Source of the DNA: a virus
Direction: 5' to 3' (one strand)
Virus record (IMG/VR): IMGVR_UViG_3300009593_002493
Coordinates: 1 to 29,440 of that record
DNA: 29,440 nt
Numbering within the stretch: the first letter of the stretch is position 1; the number at the start of each line of letters is the position of its first letter. Positions 7,096-13,529 of this stretch are shown here, piece by piece. The position numbers and the translations under genes were made by a program. The notes under the pieces are model-generated. The model was not told where the DNA came from. It did not search any database and worked only from the letters and a program-made list of their open reading frames with translations.

Positions 7096-7970
7096 TGGAA
7101 TTCATTCAAGAGTTACATGAAGCAAGAATGACTCGTAATACTGCGGGTCTTAAAACTCTTACATACACAGATTGTTGTGAGAGAACTTACCTCACAATGT
7201 TAATTCTTGAAATACTAAGACGTTTTCCACAAACTGCTCCTTATGCTCACGGATATGCAAAAAAGACATCAGGATACGACAACTATAAACATTTTAGAAT
7301 AAGTGGTACTGACTTATATAACTTTGTTTACTTTATTGTTGGCGATGACCAAGCACAGGATAAACTTAAAGATCCAGGTGCGGCTAAGAAGATAAGAGAA
7401 CGAACGTTCTTTCCAACAATGGCATTTAACAGATATGTAATTAATCTTAGTAGAGGAATAACTCCAACTTCAACAGATGGACAATTTTTTATTAAGATGG
7501 AAGGCGCATTAAAAATAACTAATGCAGATTACAAGGCTGTAAGAAGAAGTATCTTTAGTTTTAATAGCATATCTACAAGAGATAAGAAGAAGGCTGTAAC
7601 TAGACTTTTACTCGCGGCAAGAGCAAAACTAAGAAACAGTGACTTAATACAATACTTAGAAGAACTGTCCTCAAGAGCAGACTTAGAAGTATACAAAGTA
7701 ACAGACCCAGAACCTAAAGTAAGTTTACCTGACATCGACGTAACAGGCAAAGACCTTGCAGGATATAGATACCTTGTAGGGTCTAAGAACTTAATGCTTA
7801 CAAAAAAGTTTTTAGAATTAGCAAAAGACGGCAAAAGTATTCCTAGCCCAATGGTACAAGCATACATTCCTGCAATATCTATGATAGATAATATAGTAAA
7901 AGCAGGCCCGGGATTCGTACAAATGCTAAGAACACTCGAAAATCGAGCCAAAAAAAGCCCTAATAGCTAG
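7095..7970 (+). CDS. Conserved phage protein of unknown function
   Basis: A 291-residue soluble protein with no catalytic motif I can name. It opens MEFIQELHE-A, again an internal-head-protein-like start with an L-H-E cleavage site at residues 7-9. A Tyr/His-rich stretch follows (YAHGYAKKTSGYDNYKHF, about 50-68), and the C-terminal half is lysine-rich and helical. It is translationally coupled to the preceding gene through TAATG and ends before a late promoter, so it closes the 4230-7970 operon. A packaged or assembly role is inferred from position and N-terminus only. Confidence 0.65.
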   Translation: MEFIQELHEARMTRNTAGLKTLTYTDCCERTYLTMLILEILRRFPQTAPYAHGYAKKTSGYDNYKHFRISGTDLYNFVYFIVGDDQAQDKLKDPGAAKKIRERTFFPTMAFNRYVINLSRGITPTSTDGQFFIKMEGALKITNADYKAVRRSIFSFNSISTRDKKKAVTRLLLAARAKLRNSDLIQYLEELSSRADLEVYKVTDPEPKVSLPDIDVTGKDLAGYRYLVGSKNLMLTKKFLELAKDGKSIPSPMVQAYIPAISMIDNIVKAGPGFVQMLRTLENRAKKSPNS

Positions 7971-7985
7971 TAATTTCCTATAATT

Positions 7986-8022
7986 GGTAAATACATATAA
8001 CAACTTCGTAGAGTAACGAAGT
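7986..8022 (+). promoter_or_regulatory. Late promoter and leader hairpin
   Basis: GGTAAATA (7986-7993) is a T4-like late promoter motif. The predicted transcript would start near 7999 and carry a hairpin, ACTTCGT (8003-8009) with ACGAAGT (8016-8022), before an AGGAG site (8042-8046) and ATG 8054. A 5' hairpin can protect an abundant mRNA from decay. Confidence 0.5.
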
Positions 8023-8053
8023 ATGTCATTAAGAGAAAATATAGGAGAAAACA

Positions 8054-8398
8054 ATGGCAGGAATAACAAAAGTAAATCCAACAGCTACTACATTAGGTTA
8101 TGAAGTAGTTGGTAAAGACGTACAGTTCTTTACAATTGATTACATCAATGCAATCAACGGTTCAGCAGGACCAGCTGGTGCACAAAAAGCAGTATTAGAT
8201 ACAATCATGAATACAGCTACAATTTTGTCAGCAGGACCATTAGGTAACTCAAACACAGAACAGACTTTCATGACTGAAGGTGCTGACTCAGTTGTAGTTG
8301 CTACATTACAAGCGGCTATCAGAGCATTAGGTACAGTTGACTCAGTTGACTTATCAGGCGCTACTGTAAATGCTAAAACACTTGTAATTGCTGTATAA
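8054..8398 (+). CDS. Small virion-type protein, single-gene transcription unit
   Basis: A 114-residue protein rich in Ala, Thr, Ser, Val and Gly with no charged clusters. It looks like a beta-rich structural or decoration protein, starting MAGITKVNPTATT and ending AKTLVIAV. It has its own late promoter and leader hairpin upstream and a strong terminator 34 bases downstream. That arrangement is typical of abundantly made virion proteins and contrasts with the overlapping genes on both sides. No family is recognisable, so capsid decoration is an inference. Confidence 0.65.
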   Translation: MAGITKVNPTATTLGYEVVGKDVQFFTIDYINAINGSAGPAGAQKAVLDTIMNTATILSAGPLGNSNTEQTFMTEGADSVVVATLQAAIRALGTVDSVDLSGATVNAKTLVIAV

Positions 8399-8431
8399 TA
8401 ATAGTAATTAAGTTTTTTACTAAAAACAATT

Positions 8432-8466
8432 AAAGGGCTCATTCACATTGTTTGAGCCCTTTTTTT
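8432..8466 (+). terminator. Strong rho-independent terminator
   Basis: AAAGGGCTCA (8432-8441) pairs with TGAGCCCTTT (8453-8462), a perfect 10-bp stem with an 11-base loop, followed by a T run to 8466. Confidence 0.9.
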
Positions 8467-8472
8467 ATGACC

Positions 8473-8480
8473 GGTAAATA
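8473..8480 (+). promoter_or_regulatory. Late promoter placing the start at the AUG
   Basis: GGTAAATA ends at 8480 and the ATG begins at 8486. In T4 late promoters transcription starts about six bases after the octamer, so the mRNA of the next gene would begin at or next to its AUG. There is no Shine-Dalgarno sequence in between. Confidence 0.5.
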
Positions 8481-8485
8481 GATGT

Positions 8486-8917
8486 ATGAAAGTTTATTCT
8501 CTCATAGATATAACCGAAACAAAAAGTTATCGATCAAATAGTAAAGATACATTAATGATCGATCAGCAGGCCAACTTCATGACATTAATACAGACTTTGA
8601 CGTTAGGTACAAACTTTTTTTACGACAAACCACCCACTTTACAGAAGTTTACAGAAAATAAATTAAAAAAAATTGGCTTCGGAACTGCATACAAAGGAAG
8701 CCATAACGTATGGTGCCTAGAGTTAAGAGTTGACGAAGGAAGAACGGAGCCTAGTCTTGATATTCTGGAGGCAGACTTTGATTTAGTACCAGTGATACCT
8801 GACCTAAAAGAAACAATACAGATAAATAATAACGTATTTAGAACATCAGATAAAAAGGCAAAAAACATAATATTTGAGCAGGCTGTAGAGGAAAACATTG
8901 AACATAATCAGGCATAG
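8486..8917 (+). CDS. Conserved phage protein of unknown function, candidate leaderless gene
   Basis: A 143-residue soluble protein (MKVYSLIDITETKSYRS...). The first half is mixed alpha/beta with the motif IGFGTAYKGSHNVWCLELRV (about 66-85), and the C-terminal third is acidic. I recognise no catalytic motif or family. It follows a strong terminator and lies directly at a late promoter with no ribosome binding site, so translation from a leaderless message is likely. An upstream ATG at 8482 is in another frame. A structural role is suggested by the neighbourhood only. Confidence 0.65.
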   Translation: MKVYSLIDITETKSYRSNSKDTLMIDQQANFMTLIQTLTLGTNFFYDKPPTLQKFTENKLKKIGFGTAYKGSHNVWCLELRVDEGRTEPSLDILEADFDLVPVIPDLKETIQINNNVFRTSDKKAKNIIFEQAVEENIEHNQA

Positions 8918-8964
8918 TATACGAGGCCCCTTCCAAGAGAATAAAAGGAACGGAGATATAGATT

Positions 8965-9201
8965 ATGGCAAGAGCCACAAAATTAGAGCGTGAGAGTTTA
9001 GAAGCACATGTCGACTTGTGCGAACAAAGATATATTAATTTAGAAACACGCCTTGAGAAAATTGAGATGAAGGTGGAGCATATCCACGCTGACATCACCA
9101 AAGGGAACTCAGCAATGATGAAAGTAGTTCTAGGTGCAACGGGTACTATTGTAGCTGGTTTACTTTCCACAATAGTTGTTCTCTTAATTTCCTTTAACTA
9201 A
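8965..9201 (+). CDS. Small coiled-coil protein with C-terminal membrane anchor
   Basis: A 78-residue protein. Residues 5-45 form a heptad-like charged helix (LERESLEAHVDLCEQRY...LETRLEKIEMKVEHI), followed by one hydrophobic segment (about 52-76, VVLGATGTIVAGLLSTIVVLL). The layout resembles XhlA-type phage membrane proteins found near lysis or structural genes, but there is no direct motif. CGGAG lies ten bases before ATG. It would sit in the inner membrane with the coiled coil on one side. Confidence 0.6.
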   Translation: MARATKLERESLEAHVDLCEQRYINLETRLEKIEMKVEHIHADITKGNSAMMKVVLGATGTIVAGLLSTIVVLLISFN

Positions 9202-9212
9202 CCCCCAATAAA

Positions 9213-9220
9213 CATAAATA
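9213..9220 (+). promoter_or_regulatory. Late promoter placing the start at the AUG
   Basis: CATAAATA ends at 9220 and ATG begins at 9226, the same five-base gap (CTGTT) seen before the gene at 8486. No Shine-Dalgarno sequence is present. Confidence 0.55.
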
Positions 9221-9225
9221 CTGTT

Positions 9226-9510
9226 ATGCTAGTAACAGAAATCATCACCTCAGACCTTAGTGAAAAACAAATATGGGGACGTCGCGGCAAAAAGCTAGTA
9301 CGTAAGTACAGATGCATGGGCGGTAGACGTAAAGGCCGTATTGTTGCTAATATGGCACAATGTTTTGCGGCTCCTAATATGAAAGCTAGGATGGCAATGA
9401 AGAAGACTAGAGCAAGATTAGGTGCTAGAATGGCTAGGAAAGCACGTAGAACTAAACGTACAAATCCAGCTTCAATTGCACTACGTAGATTAAACAAAAG
9501 AGCAAGTTAA
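9226..9510 (+). CDS. Very basic internal-head-type protein, paralogue 1
   Basis: A 94-residue, strongly basic protein (many Arg/Lys, especially 48-90), expected to bind nucleic acid. It opens MLVTEIITSDLSE, a capsid-targeting-like start with L-S-E at 11-13 as a possible protease site. The central segment LVRKYRC-(x5)-RKGRIVANMAQC has two cysteines 14 residues apart and aligns with the protein at 9849. The position and composition fit a DNA-condensing protein packaged in the capsid. It appears to be leaderless. Its stop overlaps the next ATG (TAATG). Confidence 0.7.
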   Translation: MLVTEIITSDLSEKQIWGRRGKKLVRKYRCMGGRRKGRIVANMAQCFAAPNMKARMAMKKTRARLGARMARKARRTKRTNPASIALRRLNKRAS

Positions 9511-9671
9511 TGACTAGTAAGAAACAATCTAAATCACGTTTAGAACCAGAAGAATTTAAAAGTCATTTGGAAAATATTTTATCAATTCCTAAAATGGAAA
9601 AGAAAATAGTACCAGAACATCCATACTGTACCAATTGGCCAACAGGAGATAATAAAGATGCTATCAAATAA
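9510..9671 (+). CDS. Small conserved phage protein, 53 residues
   Basis: The gene starts at ATG 9510 through a TAATG junction with the previous gene and ends at TAA 9669-9671, overlapping the next gene by 14 bases. The protein is charged and soluble, with EPEEFKSHLENILSIPKMEK followed by PEHPYCTNWPTGD. It has no recognisable domain. Tight packing on both sides and sustained coding character support it as real. Confidence 0.6.
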   Translation: MTSKKQSKSRLEPEEFKSHLENILSIPKMEKKIVPEHPYCTNWPTGDNKDAIK

Positions 9672-9858
9672 ATGTAAATTACATTTAGAATCAGTTGAAG
9701 AAACAGGATTTCAACACATGATAACAGCATTAAAGACAGCAATGAAGTTACAACTTCTTGTGCCAGCACTTATTATTCATAGTGTTGCTCCTAGATTTTT
9801 TACTACAACAGCATCTGATGTAATGAAAAGTATTTTAGAGAGTAGAATATGCAAATAG
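9658..9858 (+). CDS. DUF6356-like small membrane protein
   Basis: A 66-residue protein. The sequence HLESVEETGFQHMITALKTA (9-28), followed by a hydrophobic stretch LLVPALIIHSVAPRFFTTTASD, matches the pattern I know from small DUF6356 proteins of phages and bacteria (H-x2-SVGET-x3-H, then a membrane helix ending in TAS/TGS). One membrane segment is expected. The function of the family is unknown. AGGAG at 9644-9648 supports ATG 9658, and the gene overlaps both neighbours. Confidence 0.65.
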   Translation: MLSNKCKLHLESVEETGFQHMITALKTAMKLQLLVPALIIHSVAPRFFTTTASDVMKSILESRICK

Positions 9859-10169
9859 CAGATATAATACCTGAAGGTGCAGTACAAGTCTTTGGTAGAA
9901 ACAAAGGCAAAGTTGTAAGAAAATATAGATGTACATCTGGACAGAAAAAAGGACGTATTGTTGCAAAGCCTACAACTTGTAGTTCACCTATAAGAGTTTC
10001 AAGTAGAATATCTATGAAGAAAGCTAAAGCTAGAAGATCTCCATTAATTAAAATTAAAAGTAGATATACAAAAAGAATGAGTCCTACTAGTAGACGTTTA
10101 ACAAGATTAAATAAAACTAGATTAAAGCCAACTAGAAGATCAACCGCAAAACGTAGGAGAATGAAGTGA
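9849..10169 (+). CDS. Very basic internal-head-type protein, paralogue 2
   Basis: A 106-residue, extremely basic protein. It starts MQIADIIPE-G, a near-perfect T4-type capsid-targeting peptide with I-P-E at 7-9. It shares VRKYRCTSGQKKGRIVA and a second Cys (KPTTC) with the protein at 9226, so the two are paralogues. The C-terminal 50 residues are an Arg/Lys/Ser/Thr tail ending KRRRMK, like histone or protamine tails. A packaged DNA-binding role is likely but inferred. The start overlaps the previous gene by 10 bases and its TGA overlaps the next GTG. Confidence 0.7.
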   Translation: MQIADIIPEGAVQVFGRNKGKVVRKYRCTSGQKKGRIVAKPTTCSSPIRVSSRISMKKAKARRSPLIKIKSRYTKRMSPTSRRLTRLNKTRLKPTRRSTAKRRRMK

Positions 10170-10576
10170 GAATAGATGAAATTATTCCAGTAGTAGCAAG
10201 AGTTGCCGCACCAATTGCAGGTAAGATTGTGTCCAGAGTTGGAAACAAAATGGGCAAAGGACCTGCTAAACTTCCTAATACAGCAATTAATAGAAAAGCT
10301 CAACAAGCAACAAAAATAGCTAGTCAACAATTAGCTACCAAACTACTTAAACCAGGACAAAAGTTAGCTATTGGCGGAGCCGAAGTAGTAGTAGATAAAG
10401 TCCAAGGAAAAGAAGTAACACTAGCAGATCCAAAAAATAAACAAGGCCCTAAGACAGTATTACAAAAATCAGATCCTAACATATCTGGAGCAATCCAAGC
10501 TATGGCAGGCGCACAAGCACCAGGAGGCGGCGCTAGAACACAACCAGCTCAAGCGGCGGCAGTAAGAAAAGTATGA
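10166..10576 (+). CDS. Basic Ala/Gln-rich phage protein with capsid-targeting-like start
   Basis: A 136-residue protein read from GTG 10166 (GTGA overlap with the preceding stop). It opens MRIDEIIPVV, like its neighbours, but lacks an early I/L-x-E, so it may keep its N-terminus or be cut elsewhere. The body is basic to about residue 60, has a small beta-rich part (KLAIGGAEVVVDKVQGKEVTL, 68-88), and ends in a low-complexity Ala/Gly/Gln/Pro tail (110-136). The function is unknown; an internal-head protein is plausible. Confidence 0.6.
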   Translation: MRIDEIIPVVARVAAPIAGKIVSRVGNKMGKGPAKLPNTAINRKAQQATKIASQQLATKLLKPGQKLAIGGAEVVVDKVQGKEVTLADPKNKQGPKTVLQKSDPNISGAIQAMAGAQAPGGGARTQPAQAAAVRKV

Positions 10577-10782
10577 AAATAAACGAGCTTATAACTGAAT
10601 TTCATATCCAAAGAAGCAATGAAGAACAAGCTGTGCTTGATAAGTGCAAAGAAGCTAGATCATTTGATAGTTTTCCCGAAAGAGAACGTTCCATATTAGA
10701 GACTCTAATACGTAAAGCATTAGTAAGTAAAGTAATAGATGGAAGAACTATAATGGTCATAGCTAATGAGCTACAACAATAA
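10573..10782 (+). CDS. Small phage protein with capsid-targeting-like N-terminus
   Basis: A 69-residue protein beginning MKINELITE-F, with I-T-E at 7-9 as a likely prohead-protease site. The mature part would be a charged helical domain (EEQAVLDKCKEARSF, then RERSILETLIRKALV). It starts inside the preceding stop (ATGA) and overlaps the next gene by 17 bases. No domain is recognised. Confidence 0.6.
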   Translation: MKINELITEFHIQRSNEEQAVLDKCKEARSFDSFPERERSILETLIRKALVSKVIDGRTIMVIANELQQ

Positions 10783-11188
10783 TAAAGAACTTACAGAACA
10801 ATTAGAAGAAATTATAGAAGCTGGATTAGTCGATGTTGCTATTCCTTTTGAAAAAGGTAATAGTATTCGAATAAAGCATATGATAATTCGAAAACATCAT
10901 AACGGCTATAGACTTTTTAATTTAACTACTAACAAGCATGTTTGTACTACGTTTACTAAAACTGCGGCGTTAGCAATAGCAAAAATGACTGTTGAAAAGA
11001 CTAATTTTGACCTAAAAGCTGTAATAAAGCTAGATGATACAGTATCAAAGTACTATATGGATGCTTTATATGCAAAAAGAGGCATGAAAACAAGTGATAG
11101 TCCCCATCATGAAACCCAATTCGATATAGCTTACGATAAGGCGTGGACCGCTTTATCGGATATAGAAAGATATATATTTGATAAATAA
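10766..11188 (+). CDS. Conserved phage protein of unknown function
   Basis: A 140-residue soluble protein, MSYNNNKELTEQLEEIIEAGLVDVAIPFEKGNSIRIK and onward. It has a beta-rich first half with YRLFNLTTNKHVCTTFTKTAALAIAK (about 48-73), resembling a small domain that presents a Cys and aromatic residues, and a helical C-terminus. It lacks the shared N-terminal tag of its neighbours. It is the last gene before the late promoter at 11180, which lies in its final codons. No function can be assigned. Confidence 0.6.
   Translation: MSYNNNKELTEQLEEIIEAGLVDVAIPFEKGNSIRIKHMIIRKHHNGYRLFNLTTNKHVCTTFTKTAALAIAKMTVEKTNFDLKAVIKLDDTVSKYYMDALYAKRGMKTSDSPHHETQFDIAYDKAWTALSDIERYIFDK
11180..11187 (+). promoter_or_regulatory. 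Late promoter for the frameshifted gene
   Basis: GATAAATA (11180-11187) lies inside the last codons of the preceding gene. The predicted start near 11193 is followed by AAAGGA (11207-11212) and ATG 11220, a normal leader of about 27 bases. Confidence 0.5.
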
Positions 11189-11219
11189 AAGTAAGGATAG
11201 TTAATAAAAGGAATAAACA

Positions 11220-12077
11220 ATGCTAGTAAGAGAATTTTCAACAAAACCTTCAGTCGAGAAACTGAATGAGAATCTTTCCAAGCAATTTGGAGAAAAGATC
11301 GATGTATCTAAGTTTACAATTGAACAATTAGAAGATGCACGTAACAAAATTAGAACAAAGTTATCACAAGTAGAACAACACGAAAAATTTGAATCTGTAC
11401 ACAATAGCGATGTATACCAAAAAAATAAATTATTCCTAGACATCCTTAATACTGCTATTGCTGAAAGAGACGAAGAAGATGATAAGAAAATGGTTGTAAC
11501 AAACGCAGACAAAATGTCAAACACTAAGGCATGGCAAAATTATAAAAAAGGCGACAAACGTTACAAAGCCGCGGCAGACCTTAAAGAAGGTGCAGAAGAA
11601 AGTGCGGCACTTACTATGGCCGCTAAGGACATGGTTGATAGAGTCACAGGCTGGATGGAAGACACAGCAGAAATGCAAACTGAATCTATGCTAGAGATAG
11701 GCGATAAAATTAGAGACGAAATGGGTGTTGACCGATCAGAAGAATTTATCGGCGCTGTTAAACCAGCACTCGAAAGTTTATTCACGTCATTGGAGAGCAC
11801 CAGAGATGCCTTAACAAGTGGCGTAGCCATTTTGACAGGCGAAGGCGCACCAGCTACAATGGGCGATGAAGTTCCTGGAGACGATGCAGAAATGGATATG
11901 GAGCCAATCGACGGCGAAGAACCAGGAATGGAACCAAGCGACCCAGAAGGCGACGAGTTTGGCACTTCAGGTGCTTCCGCAGGAGGCGATGAAATGTCCG
12001 ACAGGGGCAAACGCGAGAGCGTTGAATTAAGTAAAAGATTAGGTTTGCTCTTAGCAGACTCAAAAAAAAAGGACTAG
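11220..12077 (+). CDS. Virion-block protein, zero-frame product of a frameshifted gene
   Basis: A 285-residue protein. It opens MLVREFSTKPSVEKLNE with L-N-E at 15-17, again a capsid-targeting-like start plus protease site. A helical charged region (20-110) is followed by an Ala-rich helical region, then a very acidic low-complexity segment rich in Asp, Glu, Gly, Pro and Met (about 218-265). The zero frame ends DSKKKD-stop immediately after nine A residues. The -1 frame is open from the slip site for another 105 codons, so a minority 389-residue product is likely. The acidic middle resembles scaffold or core proteins. Function unknown. Confidence 0.75.
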   Translation: MLVREFSTKPSVEKLNENLSKQFGEKIDVSKFTIEQLEDARNKIRTKLSQVEQHEKFESVHNSDVYQKNKLFLDILNTAIAERDEEDDKKMVVTNADKMSNTKAWQNYKKGDKRYKAAADLKEGAEESAALTMAAKDMVDRVTGWMEDTAEMQTESMLEIGDKIRDEMGVDRSEEFIGAVKPALESLFTSLESTRDALTSGVAILTGEGAPATMGDEVPGDDAEMDMEPIDGEEPGMEPSDPEGDEFGTSGASAGGDEMSDRGKRESVELSKRLGLLLADSKKKD

Positions 12078-12101
12078 AGGAAGCCAACGCAACTTCTACT
12101 A
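12065..12101 (+). promoter_or_regulatory. Programmed -1 frameshift site: A AAA AAG slip plus hairpin
   Basis: In the reading frame of the gene at 11220, bases 12065-12071 read A AAA AAG, the heptamer used by E. coli dnaX. The zero-frame stop (TAG 12075-12077) comes two codons later. A hairpin follows after three bases: TAGAGGAAG (12075-12083) pairs with CTTCTACTA (12093-12101) with one A/A mismatch and one G-U, loop of nine bases. A missing A in a homopolymer of nine would give the same picture, so assembly error must be kept in mind. Confidence 0.65.
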
Positions 12102-12388
12102 ATACCAGAGATGGTTTAGCCCAAATACTTCATTTAAAACTTAACCAAGGCGCAACTAGAGTAAGTTGGGACGATTTAAATAGTTTTCTAGACAACGTAG
12201 GCAGTGAACACTTTGATCAACAGAGTTTTGTACAGGCATACAACAACGACAAAAGAATTCAAGATTTAGTTGACAGTTTTGACGAAAATGGTGTTGTATT
12301 AAAAGGTGGAGAAGCACCACAATCAGAACCAGAAGACAAAACTGTCGACAAAATGGCTTCTAGAGCTTCCAAAAAATTCAACTCATAA
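12071..12388 (+). CDS. -1 frame extension of the 11220 protein
   Basis: Read from GGA 12071 after a -1 slip, this frame is open for 105 codons to TAA 12386-12388 and has no good start codon of its own near the junction. It encodes an ordinary globular segment (LAQILHLKLNQGATRVSWDD, FLDNVGSEHFDQQSFVQAYN, DLVDSFDENGVVL) ending in a basic KMASRASKKFNS tail. Without a frameshift this 310-base stretch would be an unexplained gap in a tightly packed block. It should be read as the C-terminal domain of a 389-residue fusion protein. Confidence 0.7.
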   Translation, partial: GLEEANATSTNTRDGLAQILHLKLNQGATRVSWDDLNSFLDNVGSEHFDQQSFVQAYNNDKRIQDLVDSFDENGVVLKGGEAPQSEPEDKTVDKMASRASKKFNS

Positions 12389-12394
12389 AAACAC

Positions 12395-12423
12395 TTGACA
12401 TCTATTAAATAATACTATATAAT
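12395..12423 (+). promoter_or_regulatory. Consensus sigma70 promoter
   Basis: TTGACA (12395-12400) and TATAAT (12418-12423) are both perfect, with a 17-base spacer. It drives the Nfu-like gene, whose AGGAG is at 12430-12434. Confidence 0.9.
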
Positions 12424-12440
12424 AGTACTAGGAGTAATAT

Positions 12441-12797
12441 ATGTCAGAAGAAAATAGATCTGAAGAAGAAATAATCAAAAAAATCAAAGAATTAATAGAA
12501 ACAAATGTCAAGCCAGCAGTTGCAGGCCATGGCGGTGTTATTGACTTTGTTGATTATAACGACGGACATTTAAAACTTATTCTAGGCGGCGCCTGTAGTG
12601 GTTGTGCAAGTAGCACTATCACATTAAAAATGGGTGTTGAAAATATGATAAAACACTACGTACCTGAAGTACATACTGTCTCAGCAGAAGATGATCCAAA
12701 CTCAACGGTAGATCCTTACTATGCAATGGATCCGTTTATGGAAAACTTTGACAAGTATGAAAGTTGGAATACTGATGAGTCTACTAAGAAAGAATAA
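12441..12797 (+). CDS. Nfu/NifU C-terminal-domain Fe-S cluster carrier
   Basis: A 118-residue protein. Residues 10-75 match the NifU-like domain: IKELIETNVKPAVAGHGGVIDFV, then LKLILGGACSGCASSTITLKMGVENMI. The C-S-G-C pair is the family's CxxC cluster-binding motif. Such proteins carry a [4Fe-4S] cluster, bound at a dimer interface, to client enzymes. The acidic C-terminal tail (85-118) is extra. It has its own consensus sigma70 promoter, suggesting early expression. Nearby iron enzymes (the 2OG oxygenase, RNR beta) show a general demand for iron but are not Fe-S clients; the link is speculative. A nfuA-like gene, with the N-terminal degenerate A-type domain absent. Confidence 0.88.
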   Translation: MSEENRSEEEIIKKIKELIETNVKPAVAGHGGVIDFVDYNDGHLKLILGGACSGCASSTITLKMGVENMIKHYVPEVHTVSAEDDPNSTVDPYYAMDPFMENFDKYESWNTDESTKKE

Positions 12798-13374
12798 TGA
12801 TATTGAGTTTTATGCTGTTCCAAACCAACATTGGATAATCTCAGCTGAATATCCGTTCTATAAAGATTTAGAAAAACTTTTCGATTTTACTAATGAAGAC
12901 ATTAGTAAAGGCTCCTGCACGGTTAGAGGTTTACAAAAACCCATTAAAGATAATGAATGGGAAAAAGAAAGAGCTGAATATAAAAAATGGTTCTTGTCTA
13001 TTTTTAAACAAATAGATATGCCTTTAACAAAAATACACGACAGAGAAAACGAATCAGAACACAAAGCCTGGACTATAAATTATTTTCCAGGTGGTTGGCA
13101 AGCTGGACACTTTCATTCAACAAAGAAACACGATCAATCAAATAAAAGATTTGCATCTAGTGTAATCTTCTTTGATGAACTAAAGCCAACAAAAAAGAAT
13201 CCTTACAATGGTTGTTTGTATACCGTATTACAAGATCCTAACGGATATAGTTATGACCACAAGTTTCATCCTACTCCTGGTAAAGTAGTTGTATTTGATG
13301 ATAGAGTATGGCATGGATCATATCCTTGCGAAGATAACCGAAGATGTTTAGTATGGGACTTTGACATAGAATGA
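12775..13374 (+). CDS. 2-oxoglutarate/Fe(II)-dependent oxygenase-like protein
   Basis: A 199-residue protein with a double-stranded beta-helix oxygenase pattern. WTINYFPGGWQAGHFHSTKKHD carries the proximal histidines, ASSVIFFDE is a core strand, NPYNGCLYTV follows, and then GKVVVFDDRVWHGSYPCEDNRRCLVWDF has the distal His and the 2OG-binding Arg. Members hydroxylate proteins, nucleic acids or small molecules using 2-oxoglutarate and O2. I chose ATG 12775, in frame and overlapping the end of the Nfu gene by 23 bases, because an upstream ATG at 12721 lies well inside that gene. Substrate unknown. Overlaps the next gene by ATGA. Confidence 0.7.
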   Translation: MSLLRKNNDIEFYAVPNQHWIISAEYPFYKDLEKLFDFTNEDISKGSCTVRGLQKPIKDNEWEKERAEYKKWFLSIFKQIDMPLTKIHDRENESEHKAWTINYFPGGWQAGHFHSTKKHDQSNKRFASSVIFFDELKPTKKNPYNGCLYTVLQDPNGYSYDHKFHPTPGKVVVFDDRVWHGSYPCEDNRRCLVWDFDIE

Positions 13375-13529
13375 ATTGTTGGCATTGTAACACTGAATTA
13401 ATATGGGGTGGTGACCATGACGTTGAAGATAAAGAAGAATATGATATAGTAAGTAATCTTTCGTGTCCAACGTGTAATTCAGTAGTTTATGTCTATCACT
13501 ACTGCGGAGAAGATGCCGATGAAGATTAG
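13371..13529 (+). CDS. Small zinc-ribbon protein
   Basis: A 52-residue protein starting at ATG 13371 (ATGA overlap with the preceding stop) and ending at TAG 13527-13529. It contains two CxxC knuckles: N-C-W-H-C near the start (residues 3-6) and C-P-T-C in the middle, with an acidic spacer (GGDHDVEDKEEYD). The pattern fits a small zinc ribbon found in many phages and bacteria, of unknown function. It overlaps the membrane-protein gene that follows. Confidence 0.75.
   Translation: MNCWHCNTELIWGGDHDVEDKEEYDIVSNLSCPTCNSVVYVYHYCGEDADED

Noticed and set aside
9803-10330. 175-codon frame on the minus strand
   Set aside because: It is antisense to the basic proteins; its Leu/Phe-rich sequence is the complement of Lys/Arg codons, not a real membrane protein.
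11561-12010. 149-codon open frame on the minus strand
   Set aside because: It is antisense to the acidic, low-complexity part of the 11220 gene, has a Ser/Pro-rich composition typical of such shadows and has no promoter or RBS.
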